A stretch of 64,000 nt of DNA, taken from contig CAXTKD010000001.1 in NCBI GenBank assembly GCA_964244885.1, positions 248,001 through 312,000 of the forward strand. Reading direction: 5' to 3'. The DNA is from CAXTKD01 sp964244885. GTDB lineage: Bacteria > Pseudomonadota > Alphaproteobacteria > Sphingomonadales > Sphingomonadaceae. The translations under genes were made by a program, and so were the position numbers. This document shows, in pieces, positions 16,712 through 26,447 of this stretch; position 1 is the first letter of the stretch; each line of letters opens with the position of its first letter. The notes under the pieces were generated by a model. That model was not told the origin of the DNA and made no database searches. It saw only the letters and a list, made by a program, of their open reading frames with translations.

Positions 16712-16833
16712 TAAAATCCCCTCCCCAGCGGGGAGGGGTAGGGGTGGGGAGAGACGCGGGGCAAGAACTCGGAGCCTGAATGCCCGGCGCTTCACCCCAC
16801 CCCTACCCCTCCCCTGAAGGGGAGGGGATTAAA
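16712..16833. repeat. Palindromic element, CCCCTCCCC/GGGGAGGGG type
   Basis: Arms of about 38 bases (16712-16749 and 16795-16833) pair: TAAAATCCCCTCCCC on the left and GGGGAGGGGATTAAA on the right. Each arm also holds its own small hairpin. A relative with the same core lies inside the cysteine desulfurase gene at 62371-62472. It sits between the convergent epimerase and thiolase genes, where it could terminate both. Confidence 0.85.
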
Positions 16834-16846
16834 GTCATGAACATGC

Positions 16847-18025
16847 TCAATAAATCTCGAACAGACCCGCCGCGCCCTGGCCGCCGCCGACGCACATCGT
16901 CACCACGCCGTACTTGGCGCCGCGCCGCTTGCCCTCGATCAGGACATGCCCCGTCAGGCGCGCGCCGGACATGCCGAACGGGTGGCCGATCGAGATCGCG
17001 CCGCCGTCGACGTTCAGCAGCTCGTTCGGAATGCCGAGCTTGTCGCGGCAATAGATCACCTGCACCGCGAACGCCTCGTTCAGCTCCCAGATGCCGATGT
17101 CGTCGATCTTGAGGTTGTTGGCCTTCAGCAGCTTTGGAATCGCATAGATCGGCCCGATTCCCATCTCGTCGGGGTCGAGCCCCGCGACCGCGATGCCGAC
17201 GTAGCGGCCGAGCGGCTGGAGGCCCCGGCGCTCGGCTTCCTTCGCCTCCATCAGCACGCTCGCCGACGCGCCGTCCGACAGCTGGCTGGCGTTTCCGGCG
17301 GTGATGTTCATGCCCGGGCCACGCACCGGCGTCAGGCCCTTCAGGCCCTCGAGCGTCGTCTCCGGCCGGTTGCCCTCGTCCTTGGTCAAATTGACCTCGT
17401 GGAAGGTGACCTCCTTGGTCTCCTTGTTGACCGCCGCCATCCTGGACGGCAGCGGCACGATCTCGGCGGCGAAGCGGCCCGCCTGCTGCGCCGCCGCGGT
17501 GCGTTGCTGCGACTGCAGCGAATATTCGTCCTGCGCGTCGCGGCTGATGCCATAGCGCTTGGCGACCACCTCGGCGGTGTCGATCATCGGCATGTAGGTG
17601 TTCTTGTTGATGTCGAGCAGGCTCATGTCGGGCTCGATGCGCTGCTTGTCGGTCAGCACCATCGAGATTGATTCGACGCCGCCGCCGACCGTTATCTGCA
17701 TGCCGTCGACGATGATCTGCTTGGCCGCCATCGAGATCGCCATCAGGCCCGACGCGCACTGGCGGTCCACCGTCTGCCCGGCGACCGAGGTGCCGAGCCC
17801 GGCGCGCAGCGAGCTCAGCCGGCCGAGGTTTGGCGCCTGGACGCCCTGCTGCATCGACGCTCCGATCGCCACGTCGTCGACCTCGGCGCCTTCGATCCCG
17901 GCGCGCCGCACCGCATGGGCGATCGCGTGGCCCGCCAGCGTCGGCGACGGCGTCGCGTTGAACGCGCCGCGATAGGCGCGGCCGATCGGCGTGCGGGCGG
18001 TGGAAACGATGACGGCTTCGCGCAT
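16847..18025 (-). CDS. Acetyl-CoA acyltransferase (thiolase II)
   Basis: 392 residues, the normal thiolase length. The nucleophile is Cys90 (DRQCASG); His348 ([12 protein letters not shown]) and the second catalytic Cys378 (TMCVGGGQG) are present. ELNEAFAVQ supplies the NEAF motif. It would either cleave 3-ketoacyl-CoA in beta-oxidation or condense acetyl-CoA; the neighbouring MaoC hydratase on the same strand, 60 bases upstream, supports an acyl-CoA degradation or related role. No fadB is adjacent. Confidence 0.93.
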   Translation of the reverse strand: MREAVIVSTARTPIGRAYRGAFNATPSPTLAGHAIAHAVRRAGIEGAEVDDVAIGASMQQGVQAPNLGRLSSLRAGLGTSVAGQTVDRQCASGLMAISMAAKQIIVDGMQITVGGGVESISMVLTDKQRIEPDMSLLDINKNTYMPMIDTAEVVAKRYGISRDAQDEYSLQSQQRTAAAQQAGRFAAEIVPLPSRMAAVNKETKEVTFHEVNLTKDEGNRPETTLEGLKGLTPVRGPGMNITAGNASQLSDGASASVLMEAKEAERRGLQPLGRYVGIAVAGLDPDEMGIGPIYAIPKLLKANNLKIDDIGIWELNEAFAVQVIYCRDKLGIPNELLNVDGGAISIGHPFGMSGARLTGHVLIEGKRRGAKYGVVTMCVGGGQGAAGLFEIY

Positions 18026-18085
18026 GATTTCTTCCTTCTTTTCCTTACGTCATCCCGGCTTTCGCCGGAATGAGGGCCGGTGTGA

Positions 18086-18550
18086 TTAAATATAGGCCAG
18101 CGACACCGTCTCCGCGACCAGCGCCGGCCGCTCCTCGCCCTCGATCTCGATCGAAACCGATGCGGTCGATTGCAGCACGCCCGCCGAGCGCTCGGTGACG
18201 TCCAGAAGCGTGAACCGCCCGCGAATGCGCTTGCCAGCGCGCACCGGCGTCATGAAGCGAACCTTGTTGAGGCCGTAGTTGACGCCCATCCTGGTGCCGA
18301 CGATCCCGGGCATCGCGGTGTCGGCCAACGCGGGGATCATCGAGAGCGTCAGGAAGCCGTGCGCCACCGTCCCGCCGAACGGCGTCTTCGCAGCGGCCTC
18401 GGGATCGATATGGATGAACTGGCGATCTTCGGTGACCTCGGCGAAGGCGTCGATGCGATCCTGGCCGATCTCCAACCACGCCGAGACCCCGACCTCCTGG
18501 CCCACTCTGCCCCGGTAGTCCTCGACCGAAAGCAGCGTCGTCCGCGCCAT
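18086..18550 (-). CDS. MaoC family dehydratase
   Basis: 154 residues forming one hot-dog domain. The hydratase motif is seen in FAEVTEDRQFIHIDPEAA followed by FGGTVAHGFLTLSMIP, as in R-specific enoyl-CoA hydratases and NodN-like proteins. It likely hydrates an enoyl-CoA; an (R)-hydroxyacyl-CoA product could also feed PhaC, but that is inference. ATG 18550 is preferred; ATG 18562 is possible. It precedes the thiolase gene on the same strand and is divergent from the HPr-rel-A type cluster. Confidence 0.85.
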   Translation of the reverse strand: MARTTLLSVEDYRGRVGQEVGVSAWLEIGQDRIDAFAEVTEDRQFIHIDPEAAAKTPFGGTVAHGFLTLSMIPALADTAMPGIVGTRMGVNYGLNKVRFMTPVRAGKRIRGRFTLLDVTERSAGVLQSTASVSIEIEGEERPALVAETVSLAYI

Positions 18551-18740
18551 GCCCGTCCCCATCGCCCGTTGATCGCGGCGGAACCTAGCGGCGCCGCGGG
18601 CCGAGGCCAAGCCTGTCCCGTTGAATAGCCCCCCGTTCGGGCGCCGCACGGGTCGCGATCCGCCGCCGACAGAAAGCGGCTGTGCAGCGCAGCGCAACCG
18701 CGCTATGCTTCGGCGCATCTGTCCGGGGGCACGCGAGACG

Positions 18741-19187
18741 ATGAGTGACGGCGTAGATAAAATAGACACCGCGTCGAGCCGGCGCATGGTGCTGCGCTTT
18801 GGCGCGGCCGCGATTCCGGCGTTCGCGACCCTGCGCGCCTCTCCGGCCGCCGCGACCAGCTCGGTCCTCACCTGCCGGGTGCCGCTGACGATGAGCAGCA
18901 CCGGCAACAAGTGGATCAAGTCGGACGGCACGCTCGTCGCTGCCGGCACCGCCGGCTCCTATGGCCCGCTGACCACCGCCACCGGCTATTACAATGGCGA
19001 GGAGCTGAAGAACTACGGCAAGGGCGGCAGCATGCCGCTGTCGGGCAAGACGATGATGACCGCCGGCGGCGGCAGCACCGCGCTCACCAGCTCGGCATTC
19101 AGCGCCCACGCGCAGTACATTCAGAAGCTGACGATCGGCAAGGCGGGTTACACCTGCTTCGCCTCGATCATGGACAATTGGGACTAG
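18741..19187 (+). CDS. Tat-signal secreted protein, first gene of HPr-rel-A type cluster
   Basis: 148 residues. The N-terminus carries a twin-arginine-like signal (SSRRMVLRFGAAAIPAFATL, about residues 13-32) with likely cleavage at SPAAA. The mature part is rich in Ser, Thr and Gly with two cysteines (LTCRVP, YTCFAS) and ends MDNWD. No family recognised. Its 3' end overlaps the proposed start of the PqqD-like gene, so it is probably the first gene of the operon and may be the substrate or cargo of the downstream proteins; that role is inference from position only. The ATG at 18741 has just a weak ribosome site. Confidence 0.65.
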   Translation: MSDGVDKIDTASSRRMVLRFGAAAIPAFATLRASPAAATSSVLTCRVPLTMSSTGNKWIKSDGTLVAAGTAGSYGPLTTATGYYNGEELKNYGKGGSMPLSGKTMMTAGGGSTALTSSAFSAHAQYIQKLTIGKAGYTCFASIMDNWD

Positions 19188-19471
19188 CACCCACGGCTTT
19201 CGTCGCTGTCGACCGCGCCCATCTTTCGATGCGGGAGGTTGATGGCGTCCGCGTTCTCTATGACCGCCGCTCGGGCCAGACTCATTTCCTCGCGCCTGAT
19301 CTCGCCGCCGTCCTCGATGCGCTGGGCGACGCCCCCGGCGATGCCGCGGCCGTGCTCGCCGCGCTGTCACGCACCCACGCGACCGAGGTCGAGTCCGGAG
19401 AGGTGATCGATGCGGTCGGCGCTCGGCTCGCCGAGCTGGCCGGGCTCGCGCTCATCGACCCCATTCGATGA
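19178..19471 (+). CDS. PqqD-like protein, HPr-rel-A system
   Basis: 97 residues if started at the TTG at 19178, or 80 from the ATG at 19229; neither has a clear ribosome site and translation may be coupled to the preceding gene. The core MREVDGVRVLYDRRSGQTHFLAPDLAAVLDAL has the PqqD layout (a peptide-binding RRE-type winged helix), followed by a helical VLAALSRTHATEVESGEVIDAVGARLAELAGLALI. PqqD proteins bind precursor peptides for modifying enzymes. Its stop overlaps the kinase ATG by four bases. Confidence 0.75.
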   Translation: MGLAPTAFVAVDRAHLSMREVDGVRVLYDRRSGQTHFLAPDLAAVLDALGDAPGDAAAVLAALSRTHATEVESGEVIDAVGARLAELAGLALIDPIR

Positions 19472-20352
19472 GCGGCGACCGCTGGCCCGGCCTGCGGCTG
19501 CGAGTCGGCCCTTTCGGCTTTCACGTCCGCTCGCCGCTCCCATCGGTGATCGACCAGGTCGGGACCCTCTACGCCGACTATCCCCGCGTCTCTGACAACG
19601 ATGTCGTCGATTACATGGTGGCGCTCCGCCCGGCCTCGCTCCTGCGCCGTGTCTTCCGGCCCAAGATGATCCTCGAATGCGATGTCGAGGTGCCGATGAT
19701 GGCGCCGCAGCCGCTGGAGCATGCGGTGCTGGCGATCGAGATGGGAATGAACCTGCAGATCGCCGCCGGCATGCAGCGCTACCTGCTGCTCCACGCCGGC
19801 GCGGTAGAGCGAGATGGCGGGGGCCTCATTCTCAGCGGCGATTCGGGTTCGGGCAAGAGCACCCTTTCGGCGATCCTCGGCCATCGCGGCTGGCGCTTCC
19901 TCGGCGACGAGTTCGCGATGATCGAGCCCGCGACCCGCCGCCTCATTCCCTTTCCGCGCCCGATCTCGCTCAAGAACCAGTCGATCCCGCTCCTCGAGGC
20001 GATCGCCCCCGCCGGCCGCTTCGGCCCGCGCATGGAGGGCACGCTGAAGGGCACGGTCCGCCACCTCGCCCCGCCCGCCGATGCGATCGCGCGAATGGGC
20101 GAGACCGCCGCCCCGCGCCTGCTCATCGTCCCCAATTTCACCCTCGGGGTCGAGGCCGGCGCCCGCCCGCTCGACCGGCTGGAGGTGTTCGCCCAGCTCA
20201 CCCAATCCTCGACCAACTACTGGAAGCTCGGCGAGGCCGGCTTCGACGCCGCTTGGGCGCTGACCGAGACGATCCCGGGTTACGAGATCGTCTATTCCTC
20301 CGCCGAGGACGCCATCGGCCTCCTGGACACCTTGTGGTCGATGCATGGCTGA
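19468..20352 (+). CDS. HprK-related kinase A
   Basis: 294 residues. The P-loop GDSGSGKST spans residues 124-132 (Lys130), preceded by LLLHAGAVERDGG and followed by GWRFLGDEFAMIEP, the arrangement of HPr kinase/phosphorylase. The N-terminal 100 residues differ from true HprK, and no HPr or PTS gene lies nearby, so HPr is not the expected substrate. This matches the HprK-related kinases known from gene sets with a PqqD-like protein and a nucleotidyltransferase (HPr-rel-A). Biochemical role unknown. Eight-base overlap with the next gene. Confidence 0.85.
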   Translation: MSGDRWPGLRLRVGPFGFHVRSPLPSVIDQVGTLYADYPRVSDNDVVDYMVALRPASLLRRVFRPKMILECDVEVPMMAPQPLEHAVLAIEMGMNLQIAAGMQRYLLLHAGAVERDGGGLILSGDSGSGKSTLSAILGHRGWRFLGDEFAMIEPATRRLIPFPRPISLKNQSIPLLEAIAPAGRFGPRMEGTLKGTVRHLAPPADAIARMGETAAPRLLIVPNFTLGVEAGARPLDRLEVFAQLTQSSTNYWKLGEAGFDAAWALTETIPGYEIVYSSAEDAIGLLDTLWSMHG

Positions 20353-21385
20353 CCTCCGCCTCCTCGTCACGCACCTGGTCGATCCCGCCCGACTGGCGCA
20401 CGCCGACGCGCCGACCTGGGAAGCTCTGATCCGCATGGCGCGCGCCGAATCGCTGATCGGCCAGCTGAGCGAGCGCAGCCGCGACGCCGGCGTCCGCGAC
20501 GCTCTGCCGCCGCGCGTCCGCGCCATCCTCGACGACGCCGATATCGGCACCGCCGCCGCCCAGCGCACCTCGCGCTGGGAGGCGCACCTTGCCGCCCGCG
20601 CGCTCCGGCCGCTCGGCATTCCCGTCGTCCTGCTGAAGGGCGCCGCCTATCTCGCCGCCGGTCTGCCGCCCTCGGCCGGGCGCGGCATCGGCGACCTCGA
20701 CATCCTCGTGCCGCGCGACGCGCTTCCGCAAGTCGAGGCCGCGCTGCTGGGGGCCGGCTGGGCCTGGCTCAAGCCCGACCCTTACGACGACCATTATTAC
20801 CGCACCTGGATGCACGAGCTCCCGCCATTGGTCAGCGTCGACCGGGGCGAGATGATCGACGTCCACCACACGATCCTGCCGCTGACCGCCCGCCCGACGC
20901 CAGACGCCGCCGCGCTGATCGCCTCGGCCGTCCCGCTCGGCGACGGCCTGTCGGTCCTGTCGCCGCCCGACATGGTGCTCCACTCCGCCGCCCACTTGTT
21001 CGCCGACGGCGAGTTCATGGGAGCCTTACGCAACCTCTGGGACATCCACCGCCTGCTGGAGCATTTCGACGGGCCTGCTTTCCGCGCCGCCCTTGCCGAG
21101 CGCGCCCGCCACCACCAGCTGGAGAAGCCGCTCGCCCGCGCATGTCGTTTCGCATCCGAAATATTCGGCACGGACGTTGCCGGGGGGACCGTCTCGGTCG
21201 ACTGGCTTTCCCCCTTGATGCGCGCCCGCCTCCTCGGCCGCGACCGCTGGGGCCGCGACTCCGCGCCGCTCGCCGGCAAGGCGCTCTACCTGCGCGGCCA
21301 CCTGCTCCGCATGCCGCCGGGCCTGCTCGCCCGCCACCTGTTCACCAAGTGGCGGAAAGGCCGAGACGCTCGAGCGCGGGGATAA
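20345..21385 (+). CDS. Nucleotidyltransferase family protein (PF14907-like)
   Basis: 346 residues. The putative catalytic motif is GIGDLDILV with Asp117 and Asp119, preceded by the substrate-loop VVLLKGAAYL (Lys98, Gly99); IDVHHTILP and LSPPDMVLHSAAHLF follow. This is the pattern of uncharacterised nucleotidyltransferases that occur beside PqqD and HprK-like genes. It probably transfers a nucleotide or sugar-nucleotide moiety, but substrate is unknown. Last gene of the cluster; its 3' end overlaps the convergent gph by 44 bases. Confidence 0.8.
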   Translation: MADLRLLVTHLVDPARLAHADAPTWEALIRMARAESLIGQLSERSRDAGVRDALPPRVRAILDDADIGTAAAQRTSRWEAHLAARALRPLGIPVVLLKGAAYLAAGLPPSAGRGIGDLDILVPRDALPQVEAALLGAGWAWLKPDPYDDHYYRTWMHELPPLVSVDRGEMIDVHHTILPLTARPTPDAAALIASAVPLGDGLSVLSPPDMVLHSAAHLFADGEFMGALRNLWDIHRLLEHFDGPAFRAALAERARHHQLEKPLARACRFASEIFGTDVAGGTVSVDWLSPLMRARLLGRDRWGRDSAPLAGKALYLRGHLLRMPPGLLARHLFTKWRKGRDARARG

Positions 21386-22025
21386 GCTCGGCATAGCCAT
21401 CGATCACCGCGTCGGCGCCCAGCGTCTCGGCGGGCCGGTCGGCGAAGCCGAAGCTCACTGCGACCACCGGCACCCCGGCCGCTTTCGCCGCCGTCACGTC
21501 GACGATCGAATCCCCGACGAACGCCGCCGAGCGCGGGTCGCCCCCGGCCGCCGCGATCGTCGACAGCACATGCGTCGGGTGCGGCTTCCGGACGGCGAGA
21601 CTGTCCCCGCCAAGGTTCGCCGCGAACCGCCTGCTCCACCCAAGCGCCTCGATCAGCGCCACGCTCATCGCCGCCGGCTTGTTGGTGCAGACGGCCAGCG
21701 TCACCCCCGCCGCTGCCAGCCCGTCCATCGCCGCCTCAACTCCGGCATAGGGCCGCGAGCGGTCGCAGATGTGCGCGGCGTAGTAATCGAGGAACGGCCG
21801 CAGGCCTTGGGCGATCAGCGCCTCGCTGACCTCGCCCGTCGCCCCGAGACCGCGCTCCAGCAGCTTCGCCGCGCCGAGTCCCACCATCTCCCTGACGCTG
21901 TCCTCATCGACGCTCGCCCGTCCCATCAGCCCGAGCGCGTGGTTGAGCGACGCCGTCAGGTCCGGCCCGGTATCGACGAGCGTGCCGTCGAGGTCGAAGA
22001 CGACGGTGCGGGGAAGGTTTGCCAT
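21342..22025 (-). CDS. gph: Phosphoglycolate phosphatase, HAD family
   Basis: 227 residues. HAD motifs: I DLDGTLVDTGPD, II VCTNKPAA, III Lys in VRKPHPTHV, IV FVGDSIVD. Cap type C1, as in Gph. It hydrolyses 2-phosphoglycolate arising from DNA repair or oxygenation reactions, though HAD substrate calls are often loose. Start at ATG 22025; upstream in-frame codons are not conserved. It overlaps the convergent nucleotidyltransferase gene. Confidence 0.88.
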   Translation of the reverse strand: MANLPRTVVFDLDGTLVDTGPDLTASLNHALGLMGRASVDEDSVREMVGLGAAKLLERGLGATGEVSEALIAQGLRPFLDYYAAHICDRSRPYAGVEAAMDGLAAAGVTLAVCTNKPAAMSVALIEALGWSRRFAANLGGDSLAVRKPHPTHVLSTIAAAGGDPRSAAFVGDSIVDVTAAKAAGVPVVAVSFGFADRPAETLGADAVIDGYAELIPALERLGLSATW

Positions 22026-22087
22026 CGCTGCGGCGCATCGCCCGGCCCGCTGGAAATGGCAAGTCGGCCATGCCATAGCCCCGCGCC

Positions 22088-23425
22088 ATGAGCCGTCCCG
22101 TCGCCGCCATCATCCTCGCCGCCGGCAAAGGCACCCGCATGAAGTCGGACCTGCACAAGGTCCTGCACCCGATCGCGGGGCGGCCGATGCTCCACCACCT
22201 GCTGGCGAGCGTCGACGCGCTCGATCCCGCCTTGAAGGTCGTCGTCGTCGGCGACAAGCGCGAGCAGATCGAGGCCGCCGTCGGCGACGCGACGGTCGTC
22301 GCGCAGGAGCCGCAGCTCGGCACCGCCCACGCCGCGCTTCAGGCGCGCGACGCCCTGAAGGGCTTCGACGGCGATGTCCTCGTGATGTTCGGGGACGTGC
22401 CGCTGGTCCGCAGCGAGACGATGCGCGCGATGCTCGCAGCGCTGTCGGGCGACGTCGCCTGCGCGGTCCTCGGCTTCCGCCCCGCCGACCCCGCCGCCTA
22501 CGGCCGCATCGTCGCCGCCCCCGACGCGACGATCGAGAAGATGGTCGAGTACAAGGACGCCGACACCATCGAGCGCTCGGTCACCCTGTGCAATTCCGGC
22601 CTGATGGCGGTTCGCTCCGCCGACCTCTGGCCGCTCCTCGACCGCGTCGGCAACGACAACGCCGCCGAGGAATACTACCTCCCCGACATCGTGATGATCG
22701 CCAACGCCGACGGCCGCCGCTCGGTGGTCGTCGAGGCGAGCGCGGACGAGGTCGCCGGCATCAACTCCCGCGCCGAGCTCGCCGCCGTCGAAGCGCGCTG
22801 GCAGGCTGGCAAACGCCAGGAGATGATGGCGGCGGGCGTCACCTTGCTCGACCCTTCCACGGTCTGGTTCGCCTGGGATACCCAGCTCGGCCGCGACGTC
22901 GTGGTGGAGCCCAGCGTCTTCTTCGGCCCCGGCGTCAGCGTCGGCGACAGCACGACGATCCACGCCTTCAGCCACCTCGAAGGCGCGACCGTCGCGGCCA
23001 ACGCCCAGATCGGTCCCTACGCCCGCCTCCGCCCCGGCGCGGACATCGGCGAGAAGGCAAAGGTCGGCAATTTCGTCGAGGTCAAGAACGCGAAGTTCGG
23101 CAAGGGCGCCAAGGCCAACCACCTGAGCTACATCGGCGACGCCGAGATCGGGGCAGGGGCCAACATCGGCGCCGGCACGATCACCTGCAACTACGACGGC
23201 TTCTTCAAGTACAAGACGGTGATCGGAGAGGGCGCTTTCGTCGGCTCAAACTCGGCGCTTGTAGCTCCCGTTACTGTGGGCGCCGGCGCGATCGTCGCCG
23301 CCGGATCGGTCGTCACCAAGGACGTCGCTGCTGACGCGCTCGCGCTCGTCAGGCCCGAGCAGACCGAGAAGCCGGGCTGGGCCGCGCGCTTCCGCGAGAC
23401 GATGAAAGCGCGCAAGAAGGCTTGA
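22088..23425 (+). CDS. glmU: Bifunctional UDP-GlcNAc pyrophosphorylase/GlcN-1-P acetyltransferase
   Basis: 445 residues. The N-terminal uridyltransferase begins IILAAGKGTRMKSDLHKVLHPIAG; MFGDVPLV supplies the metal site and CNSGLMAV follows. The C-terminal left-handed beta-helix (from about residue 250) carries the acetyltransferase site (NFVEVKNAKFGKGAKANHLSY and NIGAGTITCNYDG). It makes UDP-GlcNAc for peptidoglycan and LPS. It is separated from glmS by a VapBC-like pair; the vapB operator begins two bases after its stop. Confidence 0.97.
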   Translation: MSRPVAAIILAAGKGTRMKSDLHKVLHPIAGRPMLHHLLASVDALDPALKVVVVGDKREQIEAAVGDATVVAQEPQLGTAHAALQARDALKGFDGDVLVMFGDVPLVRSETMRAMLAALSGDVACAVLGFRPADPAAYGRIVAAPDATIEKMVEYKDADTIERSVTLCNSGLMAVRSADLWPLLDRVGNDNAAEEYYLPDIVMIANADGRRSVVVEASADEVAGINSRAELAAVEARWQAGKRQEMMAAGVTLLDPSTVWFAWDTQLGRDVVVEPSVFFGPGVSVGDSTTIHAFSHLEGATVAANAQIGPYARLRPGADIGEKAKVGNFVEVKNAKFGKGAKANHLSYIGDAEIGAGANIGAGTITCNYDGFFKYKTVIGEGAFVGSNSALVAPVTVGAGAIVAAGSVVTKDVAADALALVRPEQTEKPGWAARFRETMKARKKA

Positions 23426-23426
23426 A

Positions 23427-23449
23427 CTGATATCGCGATATGATATCAG
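23427..23449. promoter_or_regulatory. Operator palindrome of the toxin-antitoxin pair
   Basis: CTGATATC, seven bases, GATATCAG: a perfect inverted repeat six bases before the antitoxin ATG. GATAT also recurs in the spacer. This is typical of an antitoxin autoregulation site, presumably bound by the ribbon-helix-helix protein. Confidence 0.75.
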
Positions 23450-23455
23450 TATATC

Positions 23456-23818
23456 ATGGCTCGCATCCTCGCTGATCTGCCCGATGAAGATATTCGATGG
23501 CTGGACAGTCGTGCTGCCGAGCAAGGCAAATCGCGGGCGTCGGTTCTTCGGGAGGCAGTCGCGGCTTACAGGTCGGAGCCCCCCATAGGCGGGCTGGAAG
23601 CGGGGTTCGGCCTCTGGGCGCGCCACGGAATCTCGATCGATCCTGAAGCCTATGACCGGCAGCGCCGGGCGGAATGGACCCGCCCGTGGGATGATGACTA
23701 CGAGGACGTCCGCGCCGAGTCTCCGGAGTGCTTCACGGAGGACGATGACAAGGAGCGCGCGCACTATCTGGCTCTGACGAGACTGGCGGCGGAAAAGCGC
23801 GCCAAGAATTCGGCATGA
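23456..23818 (+). CDS. Ribbon-helix-helix antitoxin (VapB-like)
   Basis: 120 residues. The first 45 form a ribbon-helix-helix DNA-binding domain (ILADLPDEDIRWLDSRAAEQGKSRASVLREAVAAYR). The remaining acidic, Trp-rich tail (WTRPWDDDYEDV, ECFTEDDDKER) should neutralise the PIN toxin. It is longer than usual VapB antitoxins. Its stop overlaps the toxin ATG by four bases. Local GC content is lower near the operator than in the flanking glmU. Confidence 0.8.
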   Translation: MARILADLPDEDIRWLDSRAAEQGKSRASVLREAVAAYRSEPPIGGLEAGFGLWARHGISIDPEAYDRQRRAEWTRPWDDDYEDVRAESPECFTEDDDKERAHYLALTRLAAEKRAKNSA

Positions 23819-24195
23819 GCGGCTATAGTCTCGACGCCAACATCCTGATCGACGCCCTGCTCGACCACCAGCCGGCGCATCACGAACTCTCTCGCATCGC
23901 GCGCAGCGGCGCACGCATGTGGATCAGCCGCATGGCCTGGATCGAGGTGCTCTCCAAGGGCGGCGACGTGGTCGTTCGGGAAGCGTTGCAGTTCCTGGGG
24001 CGCTTCGGCCTGGACGAAATCGACAACGAGGTTGCGCTCCGCGCCGCGGCGCTGCGACGTGAGCGGCCTAGACTGCGTTCGCCGGACGCCATCATTCTGG
24101 CGACGGCCCAGCATCGCGGCCGTATTCTCGTGACGCGGAACACCAAAGACTTTCCGGCGGAATTGCCGGGCATTCGTATCCCCTACACTCTCTGA
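23815..24195 (+). CDS. PIN-domain ribonuclease toxin (VapC-like)
   Basis: 126 residues. PIN-domain acidic residues are Asp7 (SLDANI), Glu44 (WIEVL), Asp91 (SPDAIILATA) and Asp112 (TRNTKDF). VapC toxins cleave tRNA or rRNA; the target here is unknown. Paired with the preceding antitoxin and located 13 bases before glmS. Confidence 0.85.
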   Translation: MSGYSLDANILIDALLDHQPAHHELSRIARSGARMWISRMAWIEVLSKGGDVVVREALQFLGRFGLDEIDNEVALRAAALRRERPRLRSPDAIILATAQHRGRILVTRNTKDFPAELPGIRIPYTL

Positions 24196-24208
24196 AAGCC
24201 CCCAGCTC

Positions 24209-26028
<1,820 letters not shown>

Positions 26029-26032
<4 letters not shown>

Positions 26033-26397
26033 AGGTCGAGGGCGGCTGCCACTGCGGCGCCGTCCGCTTCGAGGCGGAGGTGCCAAAGGCGGTCACGGTG
26101 CTCGACTGCAATTGCTCGATGTGCGGCAAGACCGGCTACTTGCACCTGATCGTGGCGGCTGCGGACTTCGCGCTCCTGACCGCCGAAAGCGCGCTTACGG
26201 AATACCGTTTCAATAGCGGTACGGCTCGCCACCTGTTCTGCACGACTTGCGGCATCAAGAGCTTCTATGTGCCGCGCACCCATCCCAATGGTTACAGCAT
26301 CAGCTTCAGGGCGCTCGACGACGCCTCTGCCCTCGATGTCACGATCGAGCCGTTCGATGGACGTAACTGGGAAGCGGCGAGCGCGGCGCTCGACTAG
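26029..26397 (+). CDS. GFA family zinc protein
   Basis: 122 residues from a GTG overlapping the glmS stop. Zinc-binding cysteines: Cys7 and Cys9 (GCHCG), Cys27, Cys29 and Cys32 (CNCSMC), Cys71 and Cys74 (CTTCG), the fold of glutathione-dependent formaldehyde-activating enzyme and CENP-V-like proteins. Family members bind glutathione adducts; enzymatic activity of most is doubtful. The adjacent glutathione reductase gene fits a glutathione-linked role. Confidence 0.85.
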
Positions 26398-26447
26398 GCC
26401 CTTCGGCAGGCGCTAGAGAGCGGCACCCGCCGCGTCAGGAGCCTCCC

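Noticed and set aside
19468..20352. True HPr kinase/phosphorylase
   Set aside because: N-terminal part differs, no HPr or PTS genes nearby, and the PqqD/nucleotidyltransferase context fits HprK-related kinase A.
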